DNA of 64,000 nt from Methylocystis sp. MJC1 (GCF_026427715.1 NZ_CP107560.1:62001-126000); one strand, 5' to 3'; counted from the first letter of the stretch, positions 34,932-44,182 are shown. Made by a program: numbers and translations. The notes: generated from the sequence alone by a model not told the origin.

Positions 34932-34986
34932 TCGATCGTTACCGCGATCTCAATGAATCGCGCGTGCAAGAGCAGGAGTGTATACA

Positions 34987-35433
34987 TTGAACCAAGACCT
35001 CGCTGTCTTCATCGTTCCCTTCGCCCTCATCATCGGCTGCGGCCTTCTCGCGGCCGGTGGCCTCTACTTCATCAACATTCGCTTTCTGAAAGATGCGCGC
35101 TATGCGGTAGGGTCGCTGGTGGCTGGCGCGGTCATTCTCGGCCTCCTTGAGATCATCCTCTACGGCAGCTCTGTCGGTTTCCTGAAAGAGCAGCAGCTTA
35201 AAACCTCCTTGTGCGAGTTTGACTCAGAAAACGCGCACCCTGAAGCACGCCAAGGCGCTAATCCAGAAGTCATTCACAGCGCCATCACGAGTTGCATGAA
35301 GGAGGCGGGCTACGAATGGGACGGAAAGCACCGCAACTGTAAGGACGCGCCAGTTGCAACCAATGCTTTTTGTTACATCCCAATAGCTTCATTCGACCGA
35401 GCCATCACGGGGTTTCAGATGAACTTTGAGTAA
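34987..35433 (+). CDS. Fluoride-riboswitch-controlled membrane protein, unknown function
   Basis: A 148-residue protein. Start TTG 34987 is eight bases after the GGAG controlled by riboswitch 2; the upstream GTG lies inside that signal. It has two or more N-terminal membrane helices (VFIVPFALIIGCGLLAAGG and AVGSLVAGAVILGLLEIILYG), then a soluble domain with four Cys (LCEFDSEN, TSCMKEAG, RNCKD, FCYIP). I know no family for it. Its riboswitch marks it as part of the fluoride response. Confidence 0.72.
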   Translation: MNQDLAVFIVPFALIIGCGLLAAGGLYFINIRFLKDARYAVGSLVAGAVILGLLEIILYGSSVGFLKEQQLKTSLCEFDSENAHPEARQGANPEVIHSAITSCMKEAGYEWDGKHRNCKDAPVATNAFCYIPIASFDRAITGFQMNFE

Positions 35434-35493
35434 TCGCCGAGGAGCGCAAGACTTGTAAGTCGATCAATCACTTCAACAGGGGAGGAAGAACGC

Positions 35494-35877
35494 ATGTCGA
35501 AGCTCATTCTACCGGCCATTTCCGTGCTTGCTATTTTGTGGGGCCCCGCCTTCGCGGCGAACCAAAACTGGAACATCACCGAAGAAGGCGTATCCGGCAT
35601 CAAAGCCGCACAGGGAACGTGGTCGGTAAACACCGACGCGGATAAAATAACGGGCACTGCAAATTTGCAGCTCGGCAATGGGAACCCGCTCACCTATAAG
35701 ATTTCCGGCTCGGTAAAAGACTCGACTTATACGATCGAAATGTCTGATCGCACCGACGGGAAAAAAGGCTGCGTCTGGAACGGTCATGTTCCTACTGGAG
35801 CAGATAAATCGCATGGACTTATTGGCCAAGCGGTCTGCGAAGGCAAGGTGAAGCTGATTATCCGCGCCGGGTTCTGA
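35494..35877 (+). CDS. Small secreted protein, probably in the fluoride regulon
   Basis: A 127-residue protein with GGGGAGGAAG before the ATG. It has a signal peptide (LILPAISVLAILWGPAFAAN) and a beta-rich mature domain with two Cys (KGCVWNGHVP and AVCEGK). It is 60 bp after the riboswitch-2 membrane protein in the same direction, so probably cotranscribed. Function unknown. Confidence 0.6.
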   Translation: MSKLILPAISVLAILWGPAFAANQNWNITEEGVSGIKAAQGTWSVNTDADKITGTANLQLGNGNPLTYKISGSVKDSTYTIEMSDRTDGKKGCVWNGHVPTGADKSHGLIGQAVCEGKVKLIIRAGF

Positions 35878-36011
35878 TCTTTCCGACCAATATCTCGCCT
35901 ATTGCGGCGTTACTACTCGAATTGCGTCAACACCAAGCGATCCTTGCGAGGTGGTGACGCGGTTCCCGATTACAAAAGACGATCATCATCCCCGTGGCGC
36001 GCGGAGTGCTG

Positions 36012-36352
36012 ATGACGCGGACGACTACGGCCCGCACCGCGCGCCACCACTGGGAAAAAGAGATAGAGGCAAGACACTGGTGCCACCACATGCGTGAACG
36101 TTGGTCTGGTGATAAGGTACTCACATTCCATCGTTTCGCGGGTGCTGTCAAAGACCCTCTTGTTACGGGGATTATATTCGGCGGGTTCGCTGCGCTGATC
36201 GTGTTTTTGGGATTTTACGACGAGTATCGAAGGCACAAGCTCACGGAACGGAAGCTGTGGGAAAAGGCTTCTCGGCGCAGCAACTTTGGCTTTCCTTGTC
36301 TTTCTGCTGTTCTCAGTTTTGGCAGGCAGCCTTATTCGATATGGGGTTTGGT
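36012..36352 (+). pseudogene. Frameshifted small two-helix membrane protein
   Basis: ATG 36012 has GGAG five bases upstream. The first 85 codons give a soluble N-part and one membrane helix (VTGIIFGGFAALIVFLGFY). As read, the frame continues to 36491 with non-membrane sequence and overlaps the convergent HEAT gene by 111 bp. Near 36265 another frame supplies a second membrane helix (LAFLVFLLFSVLAGSLI) and stops at 36352, clear of the HEAT gene. A one-base shift, real or a sequencing error, is the likely explanation. Confidence 0.45.
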
Positions 36353-36380
36353 GAAAACGAGGCCCTGTGCCGAACTCACT

Positions 36381-37346
36381 TCAGTGGCCTCTCCAGTCGA
36401 TAAGAGCAGCGAGACGTCGCAGGGCGTGCGGAAGCCAGACCTGCATTCCGGTAAACTCACTGAAACTCTTCTCTTCCTCGTGGCTCAATAGCCTGGCCAC
36501 CCTACTGATCTGAAAATGCGCCAAAATCTGCCGTTCGATTTCGCGAGCTAGCGTCCACCCGATGTCTCCTAGTAAGGCGTTCAAGCGCGAGACTGCCTCC
36601 TTTTTTTCACGGGGCGGCGCAATCTCGAGCGCGATTCCGCATACAAGCGCTGCAAGCTTAGGATTGCGATCCCACATCAAATGGCGCAGGATCGGCCATG
36701 ATTGGGCTTCGAGGCCAATTTCGATCAGCAGTCGAAGCGCGCTGACGCGCTTCCGTAAAGCGATGCCGCCTTCATCCGAGGGCGATTCGACGATGGTGGT
36801 GATCAACGATTGGCGTGCCGAAGAACCGAGCTTCAAAAGAGCTCCTTCCGCATACCGTCGGCAATCGTCGTCGGAAAGTGCGGCAACCAAGAAAGGAATC
36901 GTCTCTACTTTTTCAAACGAGCCAAGCGCGTCGATCACGCCAGGCAAATACTCTCGTTCCGCGACCGATAACAGAAATTCAAAGACCCGCTCCTCAGGGA
37001 ATTTAGCTAAAGCGCGAGCCGCAGCATTGATCACTGCCTCGTCGCCTATTGCCTCCAAGGCGTCGGACCTTTTGGTGGGGGTTTTTAGAAAATCAATCAA
37101 ACCGTCGCAGTCTTGGAGCGCCGCCAAGGCGCGCACCGCAAGACAGCGTGGGTGATACATGCCGGTCGGTTCGCGAGTGAAAAGAAGCCGGCGTAACGCC
37201 GGGATCGCCTGCTTGCCGAAGCTGACCACATCGATAATCGCTGACTCGCCGTCGTGAAGCGATTTCAGCCGGTTGACTGCCAATCGAACATCGTCAGGCG
37301 TTGACGCCCGCTGAAGACTGCCGTCAATTTCTTTGAAAAAGTACAT
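36381..37346 (-). CDS. HEAT-repeat protein under a fluoride riboswitch
   Basis: A 321-residue all-helical protein with HEAT/PBS-lyase-type repeats (AIPALRRLLF, RALAALQDCDGLIDFL, AIGDEAVINAAARALAKF, VIDALGSFEKVETIPFLVAAL). No catalytic motif or signal peptide is visible. ATG 37346 has GGGAG five bases upstream, and that signal is the one controlled by riboswitch 3. HEAT proteins act as scaffolds or in cofactor attachment; no known fluoride role. It is convergent with the small membrane protein and divergent from enolase. Confidence 0.78.
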   Translation of the reverse strand: MYFFKEIDGSLQRASTPDDVRLAVNRLKSLHDGESAIIDVVSFGKQAIPALRRLLFTREPTGMYHPRCLAVRALAALQDCDGLIDFLKTPTKRSDALEAIGDEAVINAAARALAKFPEERVFEFLLSVAEREYLPGVIDALGSFEKVETIPFLVAALSDDDCRRYAEGALLKLGSSARQSLITTIVESPSDEGGIALRKRVSALRLLIEIGLEAQSWPILRHLMWDRNPKLAALVCGIALEIAPPREKKEAVSRLNALLGDIGWTLAREIERQILAHFQISRVARLLSHEEEKSFSEFTGMQVWLPHALRRLAALIDWRGH

Positions 37347-37367
37347 CGTGACTCCCTGGGCTTAAGC

Positions 37368-37416
37368 CTCAGGAGTCATTGGCCCTCACGGGCGATTCAG
37401 GCGAACCCCACCGCCT
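37368..37416 (-). promoter_or_regulatory. Fluoride riboswitch 3 (crcB motif, minus strand)
   Basis: Minus-strand blocks: ggcggtggggttcgcc, tgaatcgcc, ggccaatgactcct. It keeps the GGGGT/ACTCC pseudoknot pair, with one change from GATGG to GGTGG. TGACTCC of the aptamer can instead pair with GGAGTCA over the ribosome site of the HEAT gene (37351-37357), closing a hairpin around ggcttaagcc. A translational ON switch by the same logic as the other two. Confidence 0.85.
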
Positions 37417-37914
37417 TTCAATGTTGCGGCTTAGAATACGGACATTTAGGTGCCTGTCAACACAGGCTTGCAGGACAGGAATGCGATGCAATCAAATCTC
37501 GCCTCGATACGTTGGCGTCTGGCTTTCTGTGACCTTGCCTATTCCTACCCCAGCTGACGCCTCACCCTCGATCGCCTTCATGGAGAGAAGCACCACCATC
37601 AGCCTTGTCGGCTTGGGAGACTCCAAATCCAATGCTCAGAGCAATAAGAAATGCAAATTTTCAGAACGCCACTTTCGTAGTCATTCCGCTTGGGGTTGTT
37701 TCTGTTTCCGGCCGTCTGGCCGAAGTCGGAAGTGAGATTGATCGCTCCTACTTCAATCCGGCTGCGATCTCATGCTTACTGATCGCTAACGTAGCAGGAG
37801 CATGAATTTCTCGAAGGGTCTTATTCTCGCAGAAAACTTCCAGAAATGCTATCAGCGTATTGCTTGTTGGAAACGCTGCCGCTGTCGATCACGCCTATTC
37901 CGCAGGGACCTAAC
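37417..37914. other. Intergenic upstream of enolase
   Basis: No riboswitch is visible on the plus strand. A 57-codon frame at 37632-37805 is possible but has no strong ribosome site. The region must hold the promoter for the rightward eno-fhcA pair and the leftward promoter for riboswitch 3. Confidence 0.45.
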
Positions 37915-39183
37915 ATGGCCAAAATCACGCTTATCCGCGCCCTCGAAATCCTTGACTCTCGCGGGAACCCCACGGTCAGAGTTCAGGTGGGGTTGGAAGA
38001 CGGCACGCTTGTGAGCGCTTCTGTCCCGTCAGGCGCGTCAACGGGCGGAAATGAGGCTGTAGAGCTGCGAGATGGCGAAGCGCGCTTTGCCGGCAAGGGC
38101 GTCAGAAAGGCTGTCGTCCACGTGAACGATATCATCGCTCCCGCGCTCCAGGGCCAGGATCCAAGGCGCCAGGCGGAAATCGATTCAAAATTATTGGAGC
38201 TCGACGGCACGCCAAACAAGGCGAAGCTGGGCGCAAACGCCATCCTCGGCGTTTCAATGGCAGTGGCGCGAGCCGCAGCTCAATCCTCCCGGTTGCCGCT
38301 CTATGCATATCTTGGCGGCGCAGGCGCGACCCGGCTGCCCGTGCCCATGATGAACATCATCAATGGGGGGAAACATGCTCATAATTCCGTGGATTTCCAG
38401 GAATTCATGGTCATGCCGATCGGCGCCCCTTCTTTCTCCGAAGCTCTTCGTTACGGAGCCGAGACATTCCATGCGCTCGCCAAAATCCTCGGGGCAAAAG
38501 GGCACTCAATCTCCGTCGGCGATGAGGGTGGTTTTGCGCCGAACCTCGAAAGCAATGAGCAAGCTTGTGAAGTGATCGTCGAAGCAATCCGCGCAGCGGG
38601 CTATGAGCCGGGGCGAGACATCTCTATCGCCCTCGACCCTGCCGCGAGTTCCTTCTGGGTCGGCGACGCCTATGACTTGGCGAAATCGGGCCAGGGACGA
38701 AAAACGGCGGACGAAATGATAAGTCTCTATCAGAGCTGGATCGATTCCTATCCAATCGTCTCCATCGAGGACGGGCTCGATGAAAATGACTGGGCGGGGT
38801 TTGCCCGACAGACAGCCTCCCAAGGGAAACGCATCCAGATCGTCGGCGACGACATCTTCGTCACCAATCCCATTTTCATTCGGCGCGGCATCGCTGAGCA
38901 CACCGCCAACGCCGTGCTGATAAAACTCAATCAAATTGGCACCGTAACTGAGACCATGCAGGCGATCCAGCTATGTCGTGAAACCGGCTGGCGCTACGTG
39001 ATCTCCCACCGATCCGGGGAGACCGAAGATGCGTTTCTTGCAGATTTCGCCGTCGCCATGGGCGGAGGGCAAATCAAAACTGGGTCCGCCTGCCGTAGCG
39101 AGCGCATCGCGAAATACAACCGACTCTTGGAAATCGAGGCTGAACTCGGCGACGCCTCGGTGTTTAAATCACCATTCGCCTAG
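37915..39183 (+). CDS. eno: Enolase (phosphopyruvate hydratase), plasmid copy
   Basis: A 422-residue, full-length enolase starting at ATG 37915 (AGGGA upstream; the earlier ATG at 37846 is leader). Family landmarks: [42 protein letters not shown] and [12 protein letters not shown] (metal ligands), [10 protein letters not shown] (catalytic Lys), [11 protein letters not shown], and the C-terminal [19 protein letters not shown]. It converts 2-phosphoglycerate to phosphoenolpyruvate. Mg-fluoride-phosphate inhibition of enolase is classic, and eno is a known fluoride-riboswitch associated gene, so a spare copy beside three such riboswitches fits a resistance role (inference). Confidence 0.95.
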   Translation: MAKITLIRALEILDSRGNPTVRVQVGLEDGTLVSASVPSGASTGGNEAVELRDGEARFAGKGVRKAVVHVNDIIAPALQGQDPRRQAEIDSKLLELDGTPNKAKLGANAILGVSMAVARAAAQSSRLPLYAYLGGAGATRLPVPMMNIINGGKHAHNSVDFQEFMVMPIGAPSFSEALRYGAETFHALAKILGAKGHSISVGDEGGFAPNLESNEQACEVIVEAIRAAGYEPGRDISIALDPAASSFWVGDAYDLAKSGQGRKTADEMISLYQSWIDSYPIVSIEDGLDENDWAGFARQTASQGKRIQIVGDDIFVTNPIFIRRGIAEHTANAVLIKLNQIGTVTETMQAIQLCRETGWRYVISHRSGETEDAFLADFAVAMGGGQIKTGSACRSERIAKYNRLLEIEAELGDASVFKSPFA

Positions 39184-39285
39184 CTCCCTCGAGCTCGTCG
39201 GGGGTCCGCCAACCAAATGCGGCCGGCTTTCGGGGAAAAACCTCCGACTTGTCGAACGTCGGCTCCCCTTTTCTGGAGGCCTGCT

Positions 39286-40908
39286 GTGCTGACATGTCTA
39301 CGTGGAGGCCACGTCATCGATCCCGTTAATGGAATCGATCACGTAGGCGATATTTGGTTCGAAGACGGCAAGATCATCGAGCAGCCGCAGGGCCGGAAGG
39401 CCGACGAACTGCTCGATGTTTCAGGCCACGTCGTCATGGCTGGCGCCATTGACATCCATTCGCATATCGCCGGCGGCGGCGTGAACACCGCGCGGCTTCT
39501 GCTGCCGGAGTCGCACCGCGCACATACGCCGCGTCCCAAGGCGACCCCTCTGTCCAATGCGGGCTGGACAACCTTCGAGACAGGCCGCCTTTATGCTCAG
39601 ATGGGCTATACAACGGTTATCGAGCCCGCGATTTTGCCGCACCACGCTTTGCACGCACATCTAGAACTTGCCGATATCCCGGTCATCGACAAGGGCTTCC
39701 TGACCGTGCTGGGAAATGACGACTTTCTTCTCGGAGCCATACGAAATCGAGAAAGCGAAAGCACACTCGCCGATTACATAGGCGCGACACTCGCGTCGAC
39801 CCGCGCCATCGGGATTAAATGCGCTAACCCGGGCGGCGTTTGCGCCTGCAAACAAAATCTCCGCTCGTTCTCGCTGGACGACGAGGTCCCCGAATACGGC
39901 GTTTCTGCGCGTGACATTTTCACGCGGCTGCAACGCGCCATTGGCGTGACAGGAATACCGCATCCCTTACATTTACATATGAGCAATCTCGGCCTGGCTG
40001 GAAATATTGCTACAGCGCTCGGCACTATCGAAGCTGCGCAAGGCGTCCCTTTGCATCTCGCACACGCTCAATTCTACGCTTATGGCAAAGAGGGAAAGAA
40101 CGGCTTCTCATCCGCTGCGGCGCAGTTTGCCGCAAAAATCAACCAGAACAAGAACGTCACCGTCGATGTCGGTCAGGTGATGTTCGCCGACACTGTGACG
40201 ATTTCAACCGACGTGATGAAGCAGTTGAATAGTTTGCCGAACGGCCGACCCAAGAAGGGTGTGATTTTCGACGGCGACAGCAACGGCCTCGGCGTTGTTC
40301 CCTATTCCTATCGTATCTCCGATTTTTACAACGCCGTGCAGTGGGCGGCGGGATTGGAGCTGTTTTTGCTCGTGACCGATCCCATGCAGGTATTTTTCAC
40401 CACCGATCATCCCAACGGCGCCCCTTTCACGGCCTACCCCGAGGTTTTCGCCCTGCTGATGAGCGCAGATCGGCGCGCGCAGTGGATGTCGCGACTACCG
40501 GCAGAAGTCTTAGAAATGACGTCCCTGCCTTCAATCAAACGCGAATACACCTTGCAAGAAATCGCGATGATGACGCGCGCCGCCCCGAGAAAGCTTTATG
40601 GGTTTAAGGATCGAGGAGAACTCGGAGCCGGCTCTGTCGCGGATATTGCTGTGTATAGGCCTCAGAAGGATAACGCAGCAATGTTCCGGAATGCTGCTTA
40701 TCTTTTCAAAGACGGCCAGCTTGTCGTTCGAGAAGGCGAGGTGTTGCATTATCGTCGGGGCAAGACCCTGTTCGTTCGGCCAGATTATGATCCCGACATG
40801 AACAAACGTCTAGACGCATATTATGACGACCTCTACGGTCTTCCCCGCTCGATGTTCTGTGTCGCTGACGACGCGCTTCCAGACCGCAAATTTTTCAGGG
40901 AAGTTTAG
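39286..40908 (+). CDS. fhcA: Formylmethanofuran dehydrogenase / formyltransferase-hydrolase complex subunit A
   Basis: A 540-residue amidohydrolase-fold subunit. Start GTG 39286 has GGAGG six bases upstream; ATG 39217 is not used. It begins LRGGHVIDPVNGIDHVGDIW. The metal-site motif is VMAGAIDIHSHIAGGG, with later His residues in LHLHMSNLG and LHLAHAQFYAYG, and FFTTDHPNGAPFTAYPE. FhcA belongs to the Fhc complex that releases formate from formyl-(methano)furan in H4MPT-dependent C1 oxidation. The B, C and D subunits are not here, so this is an orphan, probably a second copy. It lies 102 bp after eno, probably the same transcript. Confidence 0.92.
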   Translation: MLTCLRGGHVIDPVNGIDHVGDIWFEDGKIIEQPQGRKADELLDVSGHVVMAGAIDIHSHIAGGGVNTARLLLPESHRAHTPRPKATPLSNAGWTTFETGRLYAQMGYTTVIEPAILPHHALHAHLELADIPVIDKGFLTVLGNDDFLLGAIRNRESESTLADYIGATLASTRAIGIKCANPGGVCACKQNLRSFSLDDEVPEYGVSARDIFTRLQRAIGVTGIPHPLHLHMSNLGLAGNIATALGTIEAAQGVPLHLAHAQFYAYGKEGKNGFSSAAAQFAAKINQNKNVTVDVGQVMFADTVTISTDVMKQLNSLPNGRPKKGVIFDGDSNGLGVVPYSYRISDFYNAVQWAAGLELFLLVTDPMQVFFTTDHPNGAPFTAYPEVFALLMSADRRAQWMSRLPAEVLEMTSLPSIKREYTLQEIAMMTRAAPRKLYGFKDRGELGAGSVADIAVYRPQKDNAAMFRNAAYLFKDGQLVVREGEVLHYRRGKTLFVRPDYDPDMNKRLDAYYDDLYGLPRSMFCVADDALPDRKFFREV

Positions 40909-41230
40909 TGCAACCGACCAGCTGAACAAATCGGATTCAGGTGGCTCGACAAGCTGGAGGGGGCAGGATTCTGCTGCTCAATAGCATCAGCGTCTGCCCT
41001 TGTCATTTTTTGGTTCCCCGTCTTTGGGGCCCGGGCTGCGTCAGGATTCGAATCTCTGCGCGCGCAATTTGCTATCTTCATTTTTATCTCTCTCCTTGAG
41101 TGGGAGCCGCCCATATTCTCCGCCACACGCGGGCAGGGGTGAGAATGATAATCCGCCGAACATTGTGCCGGCGTGGACTGCTTTGCGACGTGACCCTCGA
41201 CAAATATGTGAGAGGCAAAAGGAGGCAGAC
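40909..41230. other. Intergenic after fhcA
   Basis: No gene supported; only weak overlapping frames. Confidence 0.5.
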
Positions 41231-41329
41231 ATGCAGGCGGCTACTGTGCAACTGAGTAACCGCAAAGCCGTGCGGAAGCACCACTCGCCTCAAGCCAACC
41301 GCAAGGACTTTGGACTTGAAAGCGATTGA
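41231..41329 (+). CDS. Possible 32-residue basic peptide
   Basis: AAAGGAGG lies five bases before ATG 41231, one of the best ribosome sites in the window. The peptide is basic (NRKAVRKHHSPQANRKDFG). It is upstream of an IS6 remnant and could be the 5' end of a gene cut by it. No family. Confidence 0.35.
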   Translation: MQAATVQLSNRKAVRKHHSPQANRKDFGLESD

Positions 41330-41372
41330 GAAGCATTTGCTAACTCAAACACTGGTTTGACGTGGGGCGCGA

Positions 41373-41931
41373 GGCTCTGTCGCGAATTTTTATCGGGGAC
41401 GGTTGGGGCTATAATCGCCGGGCGTGGGGCAGGCGGAATAGTGCGATGATCGATTTCAAGGGCAGCCATTTTGAACGCGACGTGATCCTATGGGGCGTCC
41501 GCTGGTATGTGGCGTATCCGATGAGCTATCGTCAACTCGAGGAAATGATGGAAGAGCGAGGCGTCGACGTCGACCATTCCACGCTCAACCGCTGGGTCGT
41601 CAAATATGCGCCTTTGCTGGAGAAACAGTTCCGTGCTCGCAAGCTCGCGATCGGATCCAGCTGGCGTCTCGATGAGACCTACGTAAAAGTCAAAGGCTGC
41701 TGGAAATATCTGTATCGGGCGGTCGACAAGGCAGGCGCGACGGTGGATTTCTTGCTGACCGCAAAGCGGGATTGCAAAGCCGCGCTGCGCTTCTTGCGTA
41801 AGGCGATCGGGCAGCATGGCGCGCCGGAGAAGATCACGATCGACAAGAGCGGCGCCAACACGGCGGCGATCGAGCGCTACAATGCGGAGCATGAAGCGGA
41901 TATCGAAATCCGGCGGAGGAAATATCTGACG
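41373..41931 (+). pseudogene. IS6-family element, 5' part with truncated transposase
   Basis: The left terminal repeat ggctctgtcgcgaa (41373) is followed by the transposase from ATG 41446. It has SWRLDETYVKVKG (first Asp) and KITIDKSGANTAAIERYN (second Asp). Homology stops near 41931 after IEIRRRKYL, just before the region with the catalytic Glu; the frame to 42075 is unrelated sequence. A matching C-terminal piece lies at 43676. Confidence 0.85.
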
Positions 41932-42191
41932 GATGTGTTTGACAAGACCCTTTCTGCTCCTCTTGAAAAACTTTTCTGCGCCACTTTTTCTCGGACCAGC
42001 ATCATTCGAATAGGTCTGCGACAAAGTTCAAGGCGGCCGCGCGGAATTCATGGTTCCCTTTCACGAAGGGCGTAAAACACAGCCGTTCGCGTCCATTTGG
42101 ATAGACGACGATTGGAATTATGCTATTCTACCACCGCTCGGGTGACCACGTGGCGAAGAGCAGGATCGAGGTCGCAATCCTGTCGCGCAGC

Positions 42192-43424
42192 TTATGATCG
42201 TCGCACCTCATTTGTGGCGCCCGAGCGCCCCTTCGGCGAATGTGTTTTCCATGTTGCGACGAAGCAGCGGTATGCTTCCTCGGCGTTGCCTATCATCTCG
42301 CGCTCGCTGTCGCGCACCGACTTTCTACTGTAGTCGGCTGCGGGGCCCCTTTGTTTGCCGCCGCGACGAGACGGATAGCCCGCTGCAAGCTCAAGCTTCC
42401 GAAGTTTCCACTGCAAGAGCGCCGGCCGATTCCAGGTGAAGTCTTCATTCTTGCTCAGCATATGCCAGACAATGACGGCCAGTTTGCGTGCGGTCGCCAC
42501 TGCAGCGACCTGTTTGCCTCGCTTGTCTTTGATGCGGATGAAGAACGCGCGTAAGGGACCGGGTACGCCTGAGGCGATCCATGCTGCTTCGACCAGCATG
42601 GATCGCGCGTGAGCTCGCCCCTGTTTGGTGATGCTGCCATGATAGGCCGGCCTGTCGCCGGACTGCCGCACTCGTGGAGTGAGCCCGAAATAGCTCACAA
42701 GTTTTTGTGGCGACGAAAACCGCTGGATGTCGCCGATGGCCGCCAAAACGCTCATGGCTATGATGGCGTTTACGCCAGCAATCGTCATCAGGCGCTTGAC
42801 CAACGGTTCGTCGAGCGCCTTCTGAGCGAGGCTCTTGTCTACTTCCGCAAGCTCTGCGCCGAGACGATCGAGTTCTCCCGCATGGCGAAGGATGACGCGG
42901 CGTTGGTCCTCGGAGAGCGGCTGCGCCTCTAGCCAAGCTCTCCCGCGCTTTGAGAATAAAACACCCTTGTAACAGGGAATGAGATTGGCGTGTAAAACCG
43001 AGTGGATCCGGTTCTTGAGCCGGGTCATTTGCGAAACGAGCTGGGTTCGTTCAGCGGTCACACGTCGACGCGTCTCGGTCTCGTCATCCGGCATCCACAC
43101 TTCGGGGAGAAATCCGCTCGCGTGGAGTTTCGCTAGAGTCGCTGCGTCGATCTTATCGGTTTTCACCTTCGCCCAGGCGATCGCACGAACCAGGATCGGA
43201 TTGGAGATGACGACCCGGCTCACAAAAGGCGATAGCAACCGAACAATCGCGTTCGTGTTGCCGGTCGCCTCAATGACAATTTCGTCATCGGGTTTAAGCT
43301 TCTTGGCGAATTGCAGCAGACGATTGCGGTCGAGATCGATTTTCCCGGCGTCTCGCAGCTTGCCACTTTCGAGGATAGCCACTTGAGCAAACGATCGATG
43401 CACATCGAGACCAATGATTCTCAT
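42192..43424 (-). CDS. IS110-family transposase (second type)
   Basis: A 410-residue DEDD transposase with AAGGAG six bases before ATG 43424. Residues: IIGLDVHRSFAQVAI (Asp), IVIEATGNTNAI (Glu), KTDKIDAATLAKL (two Asp). The transposase_20 region has MTIAGVNAIIAMSVLAAIGD and YFGLTPRVRQSGD. It is only distantly like the 29773-30813 protein. It lies between the two halves of an IS6 transposase. Non-coding 43425-43675 upstream could hold its bridge RNA. Confidence 0.9.
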   Translation of the reverse strand: MRIIGLDVHRSFAQVAILESGKLRDAGKIDLDRNRLLQFAKKLKPDDEIVIEATGNTNAIVRLLSPFVSRVVISNPILVRAIAWAKVKTDKIDAATLAKLHASGFLPEVWMPDDETETRRRVTAERTQLVSQMTRLKNRIHSVLHANLIPCYKGVLFSKRGRAWLEAQPLSEDQRRVILRHAGELDRLGAELAEVDKSLAQKALDEPLVKRLMTIAGVNAIIAMSVLAAIGDIQRFSSPQKLVSYFGLTPRVRQSGDRPAYHGSITKQGRAHARSMLVEAAWIASGVPGPLRAFFIRIKDKRGKQVAAVATARKLAVIVWHMLSKNEDFTWNRPALLQWKLRKLELAAGYPSRRGGKQRGPAADYSRKSVRDSEREMIGNAEEAYRCFVATWKTHSPKGRSGATNEVRRS

Positions 43425-43675
43425 TGTTCGCTCCTTGCATGTTCAACAACCATGGGAGCCAGCGGGCTTACACGACAACTACGGATCCGCGCTCACAGCG
43501 CAACCGGGCAAGTCGAAGGGGGCGGCCAGATAACAACTCGAGCTCTCAGCTCATCAGATATTTCGGCCTGCCCGCCATACGCGCTCCCGACACCCCATTC
43601 CCGGTGGCCCAATGCTACTCGATCAAAGGGCCATACGAAATGCGGATTGGCGTGTCGCGCCTATACATGCCAGAT

Positions 43676-43864
43676 AACAACATCGTCGAACAGGACCACC
43701 GAGCGATCAAGCGGGTGGTGCGGCCGGCGCTGGGGTTCAAATCCTTTCGCTTGGCCGCGGCGACGCTCATCGGCGTCGAGCTCATGCACATGATCCGAAA
43801 AGGGCAGTTGCAAACGACGGTTAAATTGCGCCCAGCGAAGCAGTTCTACGCTCTCGCGGCGTAA
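43676..43864 (+). pseudogene. IS6-family transposase, C-terminal fragment
   Basis: NNIVEQDHRAIKRVVRPALG, then GFKSFRLAAATLIGVELMHM, is the typical end of IS6 transposases and supplies the catalytic Glu (EQDH). It continues exactly where the fragment ending at 41931 leaves off. About 240 bp of unrelated sequence separates it from the IS110 gene, so the split involved more than one event. Confidence 0.75.
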
Positions 43865-43998
43865 GTCTCGAGACGCCTGTCGGGAGCCATTTTGGCGTGA
43901 CATTACGCGTTTAGGAAAATCAAGTACTTAGTCATAGCCATCATGCTTAGGAATATCCATTTAATTGGGTCTGCCTCACTTTTCGTGCTTTTTACCAG

Positions 43999-44182
43999 TT
44001 GGTGACTTTGTGGCCGGTATTGAGCCGCATGCAAGCAAAATCAGCGTGGACGCTCGGGCCAGGCGTCAGAATTATGGCCGTGGAACGCGATGGCGATCGC
44101 TGGGTAATTTCGGCTGCCGCGCGGGAGATCGGCTTATGTCCCGGATGCGGGGCGCGATCACGACGGCGGCACAGTCGATATC
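43999..44182 (+). pseudogene. ISL3 transposase, N-terminal part
   Basis: GVRIMAVERDGDRWVISAA and the zinc-finger CPGCGARSRRRHSRY match the N-terminus of ISL3 transposases. The frame is cut at the IS21 target site (cgatatc, 44176-44182). Joining 44182 to 46837 restores one continuous frame into the C-terminal part. Confidence 0.88.
44176..44182. repeat. IS21 target-site duplication, left
   Basis: cgatatc, repeated at 46830-46836 at the other end of the IS21 element. Confidence 0.9.

Noticed and set aside
37417..37914. Fluoride riboswitch before eno
   Set aside because: No ggNgatgg / aaccgcc / gatgactcct series on the plus strand; only the minus-strand aptamer facing the HEAT gene.
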